A stretch of DNA of 64,000 nt from CAYVTZ01 sp964454685 (GCA_964454685.1 CAYVTZ010000004.1:1-64000); one strand, 5' to 3'. Positions 16,388-25,800 are shown, counted from the stretch's first letter. The notes: generated from the letters alone by a model not told the origin. Made by a program: numbers and translations.

Positions 16388-18181
16388 CTATTTTGCAAAC
16401 TGGCTGTTATACAGACCCGTGTAGAATCCGTCCTGCGCCATCAATTCATCATGTGTGCCATGCTCGATGATGTCGCCATCCTTGAGCACGAGTATAATGT
16501 CCGCGTCTTTGATGGTCGAGAGTCTATGCGCGATCACAAAGCTGGTTCTTCCCGTAGTCAGCTTGCTCATCGCATCTTGAATCATGCGCTCTGTGCGCGT
16601 GTCAACCGAGCTGGTCGCCTCGTCCAAAATCAAAATCTGCGGGTTTGCGCAGAAGGCGCGCGCAATGGTTAAAAGCTGCTTTTGCCCCTGCGAAACATTG
16701 CTCGCCTCTTCGTTGATAATCGTGTCATATCCCTCCGGTAACGTGCGAATGAAGAAGTCCGCGTTTGCCATCTTGCAAGCATCCTCCACTTCCTCATCCG
16801 TCGCTTCGGGTCTGCCATAGCGGATATTGTCGCGGATCGTTCCCGAATAAAGCCACGTCTCCTGCAACACCATGCCAAACAAACTGCGCAGATTCTGCCG
16901 CGAGATTTCCGTGATGTCCACCCCGTCGATCAATATGCGTCCGCTGTTCAGCTCGTAAAAGCGCATCAGCAGGTTCACCAGCGTGGTCTTTCCTGCGCCC
17001 GTCGGCCCTACGATGGCAGCCTTCTGCCCCGGCTTCACCTGCACGTTCATGTCGCTGATCAAGATTTTGCTCGGCACATATCCAAAGCGCACATGATCGA
17101 AGGTAATTTCCCCTGTGGTATGCTCAATGGTCTTGAGTTGTTCCGCTTCTTTGCCGATTTCCGGCTCATCCAGCAGCGTGAATACACGCTCTGCCGATGC
17201 AATCGCCGATTGCAGCAAATTGATGATGTTCGCCGTCTGTACAATCGGCTGCGTAAACTGCTGCATATATTGAATGAACGCCTGAATCGCACCCACGGTC
17301 AATCCGCCGTTCGTGGTCAGTACGCCGCCCAGCACGCAGATGCCCACATAACCAAGGTTGCCGACAAATGTGGTCAACGGCATCACAATGCTCGATGCAA
17401 ACTGCGATTTACGAGCATCCTCACGCAGCGCCTCATTGATTTGGTTGAATTCTTCTTCCACGCGCGGCTGTGTACCATACAGTTTCACAATGTTGTGACC
17501 GGAGTAAACCTCCTCCACATAGCTGTTGATGTCCCCCAGCTTGTCCTGTTGCCCCGCATAATATTTTTGCGATTTACGCACCACCATCGAGGACAAAAAC
17601 AACGCACCCGGCAGCACCAGCAGTGCCAGCAAAGACATCTGCCAACTGATCGAGAACATCATCACAATGATGCCCACCACGGTAAACACCGAAGTAATCA
17701 GCGTCGTCATGGACTGTTGCAACGTAGACGAAATGCGCTCGATGTCTGACGTCGTGCGCGACATCAGATCACCGCGCGTATGTGTGTCGTAATAGTTAAG
17801 CGGCAGACGCTGCATCTTCTGGTTCACGTCCTCACGCAGGTTGTACACCGCGCCCTGCGAAACATGCGCCGTCAGCCTCTGTTGCAGATAAGAAAACAAC
17901 CCGGAACCCGCATAAATCACCAGCAGCAGCGCCAACGTGGCAGCCAGCCGTTGAAAGTCGATGCCCTCCGGCGTATTGATTCCCGCCAAAATGGTATTGG
18001 TCGCCTGTCCCAGCATGTTTGGACCAATCACCAAGCATACCGTTGAAACCAGCGCAAACAGCAGCACCAAAGCCAACTGTTTTTTGAAAAAACCGATATA
18101 TCCCAGTAAACGTTTGGTGGTCGCACCGAAATTTTTCGCTTTTTCCGTGCCTGCGCCCGCATTGTTATTTCCGAATGCCAT
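16388..18181 (-). CDS. ABC exporter half-transporter B (permease-ATPase)
   Basis: This is a type IV ABC half-exporter: an N-terminal six-helix transmembrane domain (residues ~30-330) followed by an ATPase with Walker A GPTGAGKTT, ABC signature NVSQGQKQ and Walker B ILILDEATS. The signature has VSQGQ in place of the usual LSGGQ, as is common in one half of heterodimeric exporters. The ATG at 18181 has AGGAGG eight bases upstream and lies 13 nt after the partner gene. The two probably form a heterodimer that exports lipids, drugs or peptides; the substrate is not evident. Confidence 0.9.
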   Translation of the reverse strand: MAFGNNNAGAGTEKAKNFGATTKRLLGYIGFFKKQLALVLLFALVSTVCLVIGPNMLGQATNTILAGINTPEGIDFQRLAATLALLLVIYAGSGLFSYLQQRLTAHVSQGAVYNLREDVNQKMQRLPLNYYDTHTRGDLMSRTTSDIERISSTLQQSMTTLITSVFTVVGIIVMMFSISWQMSLLALLVLPGALFLSSMVVRKSQKYYAGQQDKLGDINSYVEEVYSGHNIVKLYGTQPRVEEEFNQINEALREDARKSQFASSIVMPLTTFVGNLGYVGICVLGGVLTTNGGLTVGAIQAFIQYMQQFTQPIVQTANIINLLQSAIASAERVFTLLDEPEIGKEAEQLKTIEHTTGEITFDHVRFGYVPSKILISDMNVQVKPGQKAAIVGPTGAGKTTLVNLLMRFYELNSGRILIDGVDITEISRQNLRSLFGMVLQETWLYSGTIRDNIRYGRPEATDEEVEDACKMANADFFIRTLPEGYDTIINEEASNVSQGQKQLLTIARAFCANPQILILDEATSSVDTRTERMIQDAMSKLTTGRTSFVIAHRLSTIKDADIILVLKDGDIIEHGTHDELMAQDGFYTGLYNSQFAK

Positions 18182-18194
18182 TGCAAACCACCTC

Positions 18195-19907
18195 CTATGT
18201 TAGCTGTGTACGCGCGATCTCCGCATACACATCGCATGATGCAATCAATTCGTCATGCGTTCCCTGTCCAATAATTTTACCCTCATCCATCACCAGAATC
18301 TTGTCTGCATTCATGATGGTGCTGATGCGCTGCGCCACGATAATCACCGTTGCGCCCTGCGTATTTTCTTTGATGGCCTGCCGCAGTGCAGCATCCGTCT
18401 TAAAGTCCAGCGCCGAAAAGCTATCGTCAAAAATATAGATACTCGCTTCGCTTGCCATGGCGCGCGCAATGGCAAGTCGCTGCTTTTGCCCGCCGGAAAC
18501 ATTGGAGCCGCCCTGCGCGATTGGGTCATCGTATCCTTTTTCCTTCTGCGCAATAAAGTCCGCAGACTGCGCGATCTCCGCAGCCTTTTGCACCCGCTCC
18601 TCACTCATCTTCTCATTTGCGTAGGCAATGTTATCGCGGATGGTTCCCGAAAACAGCACCGCTTTTTGCGGCACATATCCGATACGCTTGCGCAAATCTT
18701 CTACATCATAGTCACGCACGTCCACGCCGTCCACCAGCACTTCACCTTGTGATACGTCATACAGCCGCGGAACCATCATAATCACGGTGGACTTACCGCT
18801 GCCCGTCGCGCCAATGATCGCAGTCGTTTGTCCGGGCTGCGCCGTAAACGTGATGTTTGAAATCGCGGGGTTTTCCCCCTCGCCATAGTAAAATGTTACG
18901 TCCTTAAATTCGACAATGCCGCTCTGTCCCTGCGGTTTTTGTGTCTGCGCTTTGTTTTCGATATCCGGCTCAATCTCCATCACTTCCATGATGCGCTCTG
19001 CACAAACGGAGGCGCGCGGCATCATCGCAAAAATCATTGCCATCATCACCAGCGCATACATGATCAGCACCAAATATTGAATCATCGCCATCATGTCCCC
19101 CACCTGCATGATGTTCTGAGAAATGAGCGATCCGCCCACCCAGACCACCGCAACCGTGGAAAGGTTGATGATCAGCATTAAAACAGGCATCAGCGTCGCC
19201 ACCATCACCTGCGATTTTTGAGATGTCTTGGTCAAGTCGCGGTTTGCCGCTTCAAAGCGCTCTTCTTCACGTTTCTCTGCGGTAAATGCACGAATCACGC
19301 GCACACCTGTTATGTTCTCGCGCATGACCACATTCAAATTGTCCAGCTTGGACTGCACCGAGGTAAAAACCGGAAAGGCGCGCCGCAGTGTAATTGCCAG
19401 AAAAATCACGATCACCGGAATGCACACCACCAGCACCAGCGCAAGGCTGGGGCTGTTTTGCACCGCCAGCACCACGCCGCCAATGCACATGATCGGTGCC
19501 ATGATAATCACACGGAACAACATGATCGTGAAGTCCTGCACCTGCGCCACATCATTGGTCGTGCGCGTAATCAGCGAAGTGGTTCCCACTTGGTCAAACT
19601 CACGCATGGTAAATTTTCCAACATGCCGGAACAGTTCGCGCCGCACATCTGTGCAGAATCCTACGCCGACCTTAGACGCAAAATACCCCACACCAACTGC
19701 GCATAAGGCGCCCATCAGCGTAATCAGCAGCATGATGCCTCCCGTGGCGGTGATGTAGGGCATATCCCCCTGCAATACACCATTGTTGATGATGCTCGAC
19801 ATCAGCGACGGCAACAGCAAATTGCCCGTCACCTGCCCCAGCATCAGCAAAACCAGCAGTGCAATCTGACCCGTATACTTTTTTAATCCACGATATAACT
19901 TGAGCAA
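18195..19907 (-). CDS. ABC exporter half-transporter A (permease-ATPase)
   Basis: This is the first gene of the exporter pair. It has a six-helix membrane domain and an ATPase with Walker A GATGSGKST, signature NVSGGQKQ and Walker B IYIFDDSFSALD. The Walker B tail reads DD where a catalytic DE is usual, so this half carries the degenerate site typical of heterodimeric exporters and the partner (DE) would be the active one. I prefer the TTG at 19907 (LLKLYRGLKKYTGQI) because AGAGGGG lies eight bases upstream. The in-frame ATG at 19925 has no ribosome site and gives 576 instead of 570 residues. Confidence 0.9.
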   Translation of the reverse strand: MLKLYRGLKKYTGQIALLVLLMLGQVTGNLLLPSLMSSIINNGVLQGDMPYITATGGIMLLITLMGALCAVGVGYFASKVGVGFCTDVRRELFRHVGKFTMREFDQVGTTSLITRTTNDVAQVQDFTIMLFRVIIMAPIMCIGGVVLAVQNSPSLALVLVVCIPVIVIFLAITLRRAFPVFTSVQSKLDNLNVVMRENITGVRVIRAFTAEKREEERFEAANRDLTKTSQKSQVMVATLMPVLMLIINLSTVAVVWVGGSLISQNIMQVGDMMAMIQYLVLIMYALVMMAMIFAMMPRASVCAERIMEVMEIEPDIENKAQTQKPQGQSGIVEFKDVTFYYGEGENPAISNITFTAQPGQTTAIIGATGSGKSTVIMMVPRLYDVSQGEVLVDGVDVRDYDVEDLRKRIGYVPQKAVLFSGTIRDNIAYANEKMSEERVQKAAEIAQSADFIAQKEKGYDDPIAQGGSNVSGGQKQRLAIARAMASEASIYIFDDSFSALDFKTDAALRQAIKENTQGATVIIVAQRISTIMNADKILVMDEGKIIGQGTHDELIASCDVYAEIARTQLT

Positions 19908-20058
19908 AAAAACGACCCCTCTCATTTAAGAATGTGTCACATATTTTTAATTGTAGTCCATTCCCGCACAAAAATCCAGTGAAACGACAATTTTTTCGCT
20001 GTAATTCTTAAAAACGTTGCGTTCACACCCTACTGCGTAGCATCCGCGTGCATTTTAT

Positions 20059-20265
20059 TCAGGCAAATGACGTCATGAAAAAAAATACCAGCATCACACC
20101 CATCACCAGCAATACAGGCAGCAGCGCACGGGTTTCCCCCGCCTTTAGCGTGGAGATCCCCGTCACCAATCCTACAATGCCACAGGCAATGCCCAGCCAC
20201 CAAACCCAAAACACCAGTATCGCGCCAATGCTGAACGCAATGGAGCAAACAAGCTTCTTGCTCAT
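20059..20265 (-). CDS. Small two-helix membrane protein
   Basis: This 68-residue protein is almost entirely two transmembrane segments (LVCSIAFSIGAILVFWVWWL and ALLPVLLVMGVMLVFFFMT) joined by a short Gly/Thr loop. It overlaps the end of the GDPD gene by 4 nt (ATGA), which supports it as a real, coupled gene. Function is unknown; it may help place the phosphodiesterase or be an accessory membrane peptide. Confidence 0.7.
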   Translation of the reverse strand: MSKKLVCSIAFSIGAILVFWVWWLGIACGIVGLVTGISTLKAGETRALLPVLLVMGVMLVFFFMTSFA

Positions 20266-21086
20266 ACGCGCACCTCCGGCTCATAATCTTCAAAAATCAC
20301 GGCGGCAATTCCGGAAAGACCGTCCTGCTGCGCCTTGGAGCGCACCGTCCAGCCCAGAATGGGAATCCCGTCCTTGTGCATGCGGTTCAAAACCGATTGC
20401 CCCAAAGAATTTACGTCATAGCTGATAAAATGCGGCCGCGCGATCACATTGGTCAACAGATTTCGCACCACGAATTTTTTCAGCGCACTAATATGCTCCG
20501 CACCCACCTTAAAGCTGCAGGAAAGCTGTCCGCGCATCACGCCGGGCGCATTTTTGCGAAACCATTGCAGCGCATAGGGCGAAAAAGACTGCACGGCAAA
20601 TCTTCCCGCATATCCTTGCAGCAGTTCCCACAGCTTTTCTTCCGCCATTCCCGCCTTACCCTCGCTTTTGAGTTCGATCAGTATCGGCACGCGCCCGTTC
20701 ACCTGCATCAGCACATCGCGCAGCGAAGGGATTCCCTGATCGCTCTTGGCAAGGCGCATCGCTTTGAGTTGCGCCATGGTATAGTCCTGCACATTCCCCT
20801 GCTGCTGCGCCATGCGCCATAGGCTCTCGTCGTGAAACACCATCACTTCATTATCTTTTGAAAGCCGCACATCCAGTTCAATCGCATACCCCTTCTGCGC
20901 CGCCGCTTCAAAGGCAGCCATCGAGTTTTCCGGCACCTCTCGTCCATGCAGTCCACGGTGCGCATACGAAAATTGCGCCAGCCAACGTTCCCCGCGATAT
21001 TTCTGCGCCATCGTCAGCCACGCAACCAAAACCATAAACGCCAAAATAACAAATAATGCAATCGTGATAATTCCAATCAGTTCCAT
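20262..21086 (-). CDS. Membrane-anchored glycerophosphodiester phosphodiesterase
   Basis: GDPD enzymes hydrolyse glycerophosphodiesters, releasing glycerol-3-phosphate from deacylated lipids or teichoic acid. One N-terminal helix (residues ~3-25) is followed by the catalytic core with the signatures AHRGLHG, PENSMAAF, IELDVRLSKDNE and VFHDESL, giving the two catalytic His and the metal-binding Glu/Asp. The start is taken at 21086 (MELIGII), which has AAGGAG six bases upstream; the ATG at 21119 lacks a site. It is coupled to the small membrane protein downstream. Confidence 0.9.
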   Translation of the reverse strand: MELIGIITIALFVILAFMVLVAWLTMAQKYRGERWLAQFSYAHRGLHGREVPENSMAAFEAAAQKGYAIELDVRLSKDNEVMVFHDESLWRMAQQQGNVQDYTMAQLKAMRLAKSDQGIPSLRDVLMQVNGRVPILIELKSEGKAGMAEEKLWELLQGYAGRFAVQSFSPYALQWFRKNAPGVMRGQLSCSFKVGAEHISALKKFVVRNLLTNVIARPHFISYDVNSLGQSVLNRMHKDGIPILGWTVRSKAQQDGLSGIAAVIFEDYEPEVRV

Positions 21087-21140
21087 CCCTTGCTCCTTGC
21101 TTGATTTCGATACATTCAATCGTCATTAGTTTACCATGCT

Positions 21141-21169
21141 TTGACATTTTTTGCATGGAAAATTATAAT
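21141..21169 (+). promoter_or_regulatory. Consensus sigma-A promoter for the patatin-like gene
   Basis: TTGACA (21141-21146), 17 nt and TATAAT (21164-21169) form a perfect promoter about 30 nt before the TTG start at 21201. Confidence 0.85.
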
Positions 21170-21200
21170 ATAGACATCTAAAATACCGGAGGGCATTGTA

Positions 21201-22076
21201 TTGGTTCAGGCAGGGTTGGTTTTAGAGGGCGGCGGTATGCGCGGTTCCTATACCGCGGGTGTATTGGATGCTTTTTTGGATATGGGTCTGCATTTTAACG
21301 ATCTGACCGGTGTTTCCGCAGGTGCCTGCAACGCTATTTCTTACGTTTCCGGCCAGTTCCAGCGCAATTTATATATTTTTCGCAACTGCATCAATCGTCA
21401 ATATCTCAGCCTTTGGAATTTTCTGACCACCGGATCATTTTTCGGCATGCGTTATGTGTTTTATGAGGTCACGCGGCACATTGTTCCCTTTGATTATGCC
21501 GCGTTTCGCAATTCTCCCAAACGTTTGACCTGCGTTTGCACCTCGGTTGCAGACGGTACGCCGCATTATCATACGCTCCGTGATCTGGAAGAAGAGCGTG
21601 ATATGCGTTATCTTTGTGCTACTGCAGCCATTCCGCTCGCATCTACGATTGTGCAGGTCGATGGCAAACGACTGATGGACGGCGGCGCCAGCGATTCTAT
21701 TCCCATCGCCTATTCTCTGCAAAAAGGCAACCGGAAAAATGTCCTCGTGCTTACCCGCAATGAAGGTTATCACATGCGTGACCGGCATCAATGGCTGCCC
21801 TATGTGCGTTATCCGTTTGATCGTGCATTTGCGCGGCAGGTCGCCAACCGCGCCGCATTTTATAATGAAAGCATCGACCTTGCGCAGCAGCAGGAGCGCG
21901 ACGGCAATGCCATCATCATACGCCCCAGCCTGCCCATCATCGCAGGACGTATGGAGAAAGACCCCGCAAAGCTGGAGGCACAATACCGTGTCGGCTATGA
22001 AGATGCGTTGCGTTTGCGCAATGCGCTGTTGGAATTTGTGTCAGACTGCGATAATGTGCAGGTCAACCCGCCATAA
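21201..22076 (+). CDS. Patatin-like phospholipase
   Basis: This 291-residue enzyme is a serine-aspartate dyad lipid acyl hydrolase of the RssA/YjjU type. The oxyanion loop GGGMRGSY comes first, then the nucleophile elbow GVSAGACN (Ser39) and the catalytic Asp in MDGGASDSIPI. No signal peptide is present, so it should act on the inner leaflet. The start is a TTG with GGAGGG seven bases upstream, after a perfect promoter. The small membrane protein gene follows 68 nt later and is probably co-transcribed. Confidence 0.9.
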   Translation: MVQAGLVLEGGGMRGSYTAGVLDAFLDMGLHFNDLTGVSAGACNAISYVSGQFQRNLYIFRNCINRQYLSLWNFLTTGSFFGMRYVFYEVTRHIVPFDYAAFRNSPKRLTCVCTSVADGTPHYHTLRDLEEERDMRYLCATAAIPLASTIVQVDGKRLMDGGASDSIPIAYSLQKGNRKNVLVLTRNEGYHMRDRHQWLPYVRYPFDRAFARQVANRAAFYNESIDLAQQQERDGNAIIIRPSLPIIAGRMEKDPAKLEAQYRVGYEDALRLRNALLEFVSDCDNVQVNPP

Positions 22077-22144
22077 TTTCTCGTTTCAATCCCGCCTGCT
22101 TGCTTATCTATATTGCAGTATACGCGGAAAGCGAGGGCATATTC

Positions 22145-22600
22145 TTGAAGGTTAAAAAGCAATATCTGATTCTCATTGCCGGTTGCGTCTGGATCATTGC
22201 CGGCGCAAATGTGCTCAACATCGGCATTCAGGCATATTTACACGTATGGAACGTGTGGATGCTGCTGGGTGCCGTGGTGGTGTTCACGCTGTTTCATGTG
22301 TTCATTTTTCAGAAGATGGTGCGCAAACACACCGCGCGCATTTTGGCGTATGAAGAGGAAAAGCAGAATGTATTCCGCTTCTTTGATGTCAAATCTTATC
22401 TCATCATGGCCGCAATGATCACCTTTGGCATCGCTCTGCGCGCCTCCGGCCTGCTGCCCGGCGCCGTCATCACCACCATCTACTGCGGGCTCAGTCTTTC
22501 CCTGATTCTGGCAGGTATCACCTTCGTGGCGCAATACGTTCACGTGGTCAAACAAACTAGGGAATTACACTGCCCCGTACCCAGAAAGCAGCAAAAATAG
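22145..22600 (+). CDS. Four-helix membrane protein of unknown function
   Basis: From a TTG at 22145, with GAGGG seven bases upstream, the protein is 151 residues. The frame is open further upstream (ATG at 22100) but without a ribosome site. Four hydrophobic segments occur as two pairs around a charged cytoplasmic loop (KMVRKHTARILAYEEEKQNV), and a basic tail ends the protein. I recognise no catalytic motif. It follows the patatin-like gene on the same transcript. Confidence 0.75.
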   Translation: MKVKKQYLILIAGCVWIIAGANVLNIGIQAYLHVWNVWMLLGAVVVFTLFHVFIFQKMVRKHTARILAYEEEKQNVFRFFDVKSYLIMAAMITFGIALRASGLLPGAVITTIYCGLSLSLILAGITFVAQYVHVVKQTRELHCPVPRKQQK

Positions 22601-22618
22601 TGTCATGCTGCGCTTTTT
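22585..22618 (+). terminator. Terminator after the membrane protein gene
   Basis: AAAGCAGC overlapping the end of the gene pairs with GCTGCGCTTT and is followed by T residues. Confidence 0.55.
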
Positions 22619-22793
22619 CAACACCAAGCGTTGTGTGAACGGATTTGACTTTTTACAAGTCCCCGCACTACACCGTCATAGGCGGCTCCCGCTTGGTTCA
22701 TTCTGTTGTTCTGACCTCTTTTCATGTGTTCGCTCTTGCAAACCTCAAAGAAATTGCTTCACGTAGCCCCCAAAGCAGCCGCATTTTTGGAAC
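22619..22793. other. Non-coding stretch
   Basis: No gene, RNA or repeat is evident between the membrane protein terminator and the diguanylate cyclase promoter. Confidence 0.5.
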
Positions 22794-22822
22794 TTGCTTC
22801 TTGCACGCAAAATTGATATACT
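22794..22822 (+). promoter_or_regulatory. Probable promoter with long leader for the diguanylate cyclase gene
   Basis: TTGCTT (22794-22799), 17 nt and TATACT (22817-22822) precede a leader of about 215 nt; a TATAAT lies just downstream as an alternative. The leader contains two inverted repeats, GACGCA/TGCGTC (22944-22965) and TGTGAC/GTCACA (22976-23010), and may be structured. I could not fit it to the c-di-GMP riboswitch consensus. Confidence 0.45.
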
Positions 22823-23046
22823 ATTTCATATATAATATGTATGTTGAAAGTCCGTCCTACATTGGCGCACCCTGTTTCGTGCCCACAGTCATTCCAATCA
22901 GCGTTGCAGATCAGCCGATGGTTGCACAGCGAGCGCGATGCAGGACGCAATACCGGTGGTGCGTCGCCGTTTCGTTGTGACGTTCGCCACCATTGCGCCA
23001 CGCAGTCACATCATCTATGGAATGTGCACCGCCGAGGGTACTGCGA

Positions 23047-24912
23047 ATGAAACGAGTAATCAAAGGTCTGTCCACTTATGCTGCAAACACGATGCTGCGC
23101 GTCATCGCAACGACGATCATCGTCTTTGCTCTTTTGATGCTTGCATTCAATTTTGCAATGGGGTTGCCGCGCGTGCTGGAGCACGAGGACATCTCCATCA
23201 CCAATGGCGTTGCAGATCTTCGTGGATATTCTTTCGATTCCTCCCCGCCGGTCTATTTGGACGGCGAATGGCAGTATTTCCCCGGCTTATATTTAAGCGC
23301 AGAGGGCTACGATCCCGCGCTTTTGCAAAATCAGCAAAGCATTTTTGTGCCCGTCTCCAATCTGCTGCTTGCGCGGGGCAACGCCACTTATCGACTTTAT
23401 CTCGATACAGACGCAATCACACAGCCGTTGTCGCTGTTTATTCCCAATGTAGAAGGCGAAATCCGGTTGTTTTGGAACGGGGAGCCTCTTTCCGTTTCAC
23501 CGCAAGCACAAAACTGGATCAATTTTAAAATGTTTTCGAACACCTTCGACATCCCGAAGACCGACCCCACGCGCAGTCAGCAGGAGCTGGTGATTTCCAC
23601 CGCGCCGCAGCCGTCCAATGCCACATTGTTTATGCGCTCCGTGATGCTCAGCACTTCCGGCAATCTCAATGCCTACCATCTGCTGAACACCACCAATGTG
23701 CTGATGCTGTTTGGCATGCTGCTCGTGATACTGCTCAACGGTTCTATCTTCATGATCTTGCGCCCCGGGCACAAGCTGATCACACTGATTACGCTGTTTG
23801 ATACCTTGCTCATCTTCCGCGTCCTGCTGGGGTTACACGGAAATCTTGCTGTGCTGCCACGGTTTTTGCCGTCATCTCTCTTTAACGATTCCGCTCTGCT
23901 GTCTCTGCAAATTATGCTGCTGATGCTCAGCGGCATCTTAGGGGTTCTGCTTGCCAAGCACCTGTTCGATCCGTCGAACAAAATCCCCCGCATGATTACC
24001 ACGCCGTTCACCATATTATATGCGATACTCGCCGTCATATTACCCTTCAATCTGCAATGGTTTTACCTGTTCGGCATTCAGCTCATCACCATCGCGTACA
24101 TCCCGACGTTTGCTATCGTCATTCTGCAAGTCGTTGTATATCTGCGCAAAAAAGTGTCCTTTTACTCATTGTTTCAGGTGTTAAAAACCGCATTCATCGG
24201 CGTAGTTATCTATTTCGACATCCAAACGCTGACCGCAAAATCAAATTTTCTGCTGTACTCCTATCTGTACGTGATTTTCTTCATCTGCCATGTGTTTGTA
24301 CGGCTGTATGACAACAACACCAGCTATAAAAATGTTGAATTTCTAAATCAAAATCTTGAAAAGCAAGTGGATGCGCGCACGCAGGAGCTTTCGCATGCCA
24401 ATCAGGTGCTGCAGGAAATGTCCGTGCGCGATGCGCTGACACAGGCGTACAATCGTCTCTATTTCGAGCAAACCATCGAACATGCCATTGAAGAATACGA
24501 TGCTCAGGCCGGCTACCTGCATCTTTGCATGTTCGATCTGGATCATTTCAAGCAAATCAACGATCAATACGGTCACCCCGTGGGCGACGAGCAACTGATC
24601 GCGTTGGTACAAACCGTGCATCGAATGCTTCCGCCGCAAGATACATTTGCGCGCGTGGGCGGCGAGGAATTTGTCATATTGTTCCCGCACAGTCAGCCTT
24701 CCGATGTGCTTGCGTTTGTCGAATCTTTGCGCAGCAAGCTCGAAGCTGAGGCGCATCGCAATCCACAACGGACGACTGCCAGCTTCGGCATTACACAATA
24801 TCGCGTTGGTATGAAGCAAAAAGAATTTCTCAAAGAAGTGGATCGGCAGCTTTATCAGGCAAAAAGCAATGGTCGCAACTGCATCGCGTTTTCTCCGGAG
24901 GAGCCTGCCTGA
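23047..24912 (+). CDS. Membrane diguanylate cyclase (7TMR-DISM plus GGDEF)
   Basis: This 621-residue protein should make c-di-GMP in response to an external signal. It has an N-terminal helix, an extracellular jelly-roll-like region (YLDGEWQYFPGLYL), seven transmembrane helices (residues ~210-430) of the 7TMR-DISM class, a short coiled coil, and a C-terminal GGDEF domain. The catalytic motif is GGEEF, and FDLDHFKQINDQYGH is intact. The product-inhibition I-site, normally RxxD, reads PPQD, so feedback inhibition is probably lost. The start at 23047 has GAGGG eight bases upstream; the frame is open 18 codons further up. Confidence 0.88.
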   Translation: MKRVIKGLSTYAANTMLRVIATTIIVFALLMLAFNFAMGLPRVLEHEDISITNGVADLRGYSFDSSPPVYLDGEWQYFPGLYLSAEGYDPALLQNQQSIFVPVSNLLLARGNATYRLYLDTDAITQPLSLFIPNVEGEIRLFWNGEPLSVSPQAQNWINFKMFSNTFDIPKTDPTRSQQELVISTAPQPSNATLFMRSVMLSTSGNLNAYHLLNTTNVLMLFGMLLVILLNGSIFMILRPGHKLITLITLFDTLLIFRVLLGLHGNLAVLPRFLPSSLFNDSALLSLQIMLLMLSGILGVLLAKHLFDPSNKIPRMITTPFTILYAILAVILPFNLQWFYLFGIQLITIAYIPTFAIVILQVVVYLRKKVSFYSLFQVLKTAFIGVVIYFDIQTLTAKSNFLLYSYLYVIFFICHVFVRLYDNNTSYKNVEFLNQNLEKQVDARTQELSHANQVLQEMSVRDALTQAYNRLYFEQTIEHAIEEYDAQAGYLHLCMFDLDHFKQINDQYGHPVGDEQLIALVQTVHRMLPPQDTFARVGGEEFVILFPHSQPSDVLAFVESLRSKLEAEAHRNPQRTTASFGITQYRVGMKQKEFLKEVDRQLYQAKSNGRNCIAFSPEEPA

Positions 24913-24927
24913 CCCCTCCGTCATCTC

Positions 24928-25542
24928 TTATGCCACGCGCTTGCCGCAGATAAAATTGCTCACCCAGTAATCCGAATCGTTAATGTTGGAAGATTCCACC
25001 ACCTGACCGGAACTGGAAGAAGCCGTAATCATTTTATAATCACCCAGGTAAATCCCTACTGATCCTTGGAACACCGCCACATCACCCGGCTGCATCTCGT
25101 TCATCCCCGTCACAGAGGGGTACGACGCATTGGCCCAGTCCGCAGAGGTCATGTATTTCACATCTGTACCCGCCGTCTTGAGCACATAATATACCAGCCC
25201 GGACGCATCAAAGTTATCCGGCCCTTTGCCGCCTTTTTCGTATGGCTTGCCCACTTGCTCCTTTGCCACGGTCACAATGGCCGCACCGCCCTGTTCATTC
25301 ACCGCGGGCAGCGGCGTAGGTTCCACGCTTGGAGTTGCCTCCGGCGTAGGCAAAGGCTCCGGCGTGGGTGCCACGTCGGGAGTCGGTTCCGGCGCAACGC
25401 TCTCCTGCACCGGCTGCGGTGCCTGCGTAACCGATTCGATCACGATGGGCGTTGCCTCCGCTTCCTCCTCTTTTTGCGAGCATGCCGTCATCACACTAAC
25501 GCACAGCACACCCGCTAAAAGTAATATCAAAATTCGTTTCAT
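24928..25542 (-). CDS. Lipoprotein with catalytically dead NlpC/P60 domain
   Basis: This 204-residue lipoprotein has a signal peptide ending at the lipobox MTAC, a Pro/Glu/Thr linker (residues ~30-80) and a C-terminal NlpC/P60 fold. The fold is plain: VAKEQVGKPYEKGG, then MQPGDVAVF, and the ending SNFICGKR is shared with the active relative at 36760. However, the catalytic Cys is replaced (NFDASGLVYY where family members have DCSG), and the catalytic His is Ser (FQGSVGIYLGD where the relative has FKGHVGVYVG). It should bind cell-wall peptides or regulate an active hydrolase, not cleave. Its promoter and ribosome site are good, so it is not obviously a pseudogene. Confidence 0.9.
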   Translation of the reverse strand: MKRILILLLAGVLCVSVMTACSQKEEEAEATPIVIESVTQAPQPVQESVAPEPTPDVAPTPEPLPTPEATPSVEPTPLPAVNEQGGAAIVTVAKEQVGKPYEKGGKGPDNFDASGLVYYVLKTAGTDVKYMTSADWANASYPSVTGMNEMQPGDVAVFQGSVGIYLGDYKMITASSSSGQVVESSNINDSDYWVSNFICGKRVA

Positions 25543-25604
25543 GTTTTCCTCCTGACATGATCCTAAGTGACCACATCTTTCAAATCTTCCACCCTACTAT
25601 GTCA

Positions 25605-25633
25605 AACATAATCGAAAAGATCGCTTCTGTCAA
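25605..25633 (-). promoter_or_regulatory. Promoter of the dead NlpC/P60 lipoprotein gene
   Basis: On the minus strand TTGACA (25633-25628), 17 nt and TATGTT (25610-25605) lie about 65 nt before the start, which has AGGAGG. Confidence 0.65.
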
Positions 25634-25727
25634 TCAAAACACACAAAAAGTTTACATTCCATGCCCGTTTTTGTTCAAAATCCGACACGCTCTCCCCACA
25701 TGCTCCCCAAAATCGCTGCAATCGTAA

Positions 25728-25756
25728 TTGACATCCACCCCCGTTTGAGATACGCT
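25728..25756 (+). promoter_or_regulatory. Probable promoter of the aldolase-AroE pair
   Basis: TTGACA (25728-25733), 17 nt and TACGCT (25751-25756) lie ~45 nt before the aldolase start. The -10 is weak, which could mean that an activator is needed. Confidence 0.5.
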
Positions 25757-25800
25757 AATGTTATTAGGAAAACAACAAAATAAATCACAGGAGAAGAATG

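Noticed and set aside
22823..23046. c-di-GMP riboswitch before the diguanylate cyclase gene
   Set aside because: The inverted repeats do not carry the conserved GEMM core; reported only as a possibly structured leader.
24928..25542. Pseudogene call for the altered NlpC/P60 gene
   Set aside because: The frame, signal peptide, fold motifs, promoter and ribosome site are intact; only catalytic residues changed.
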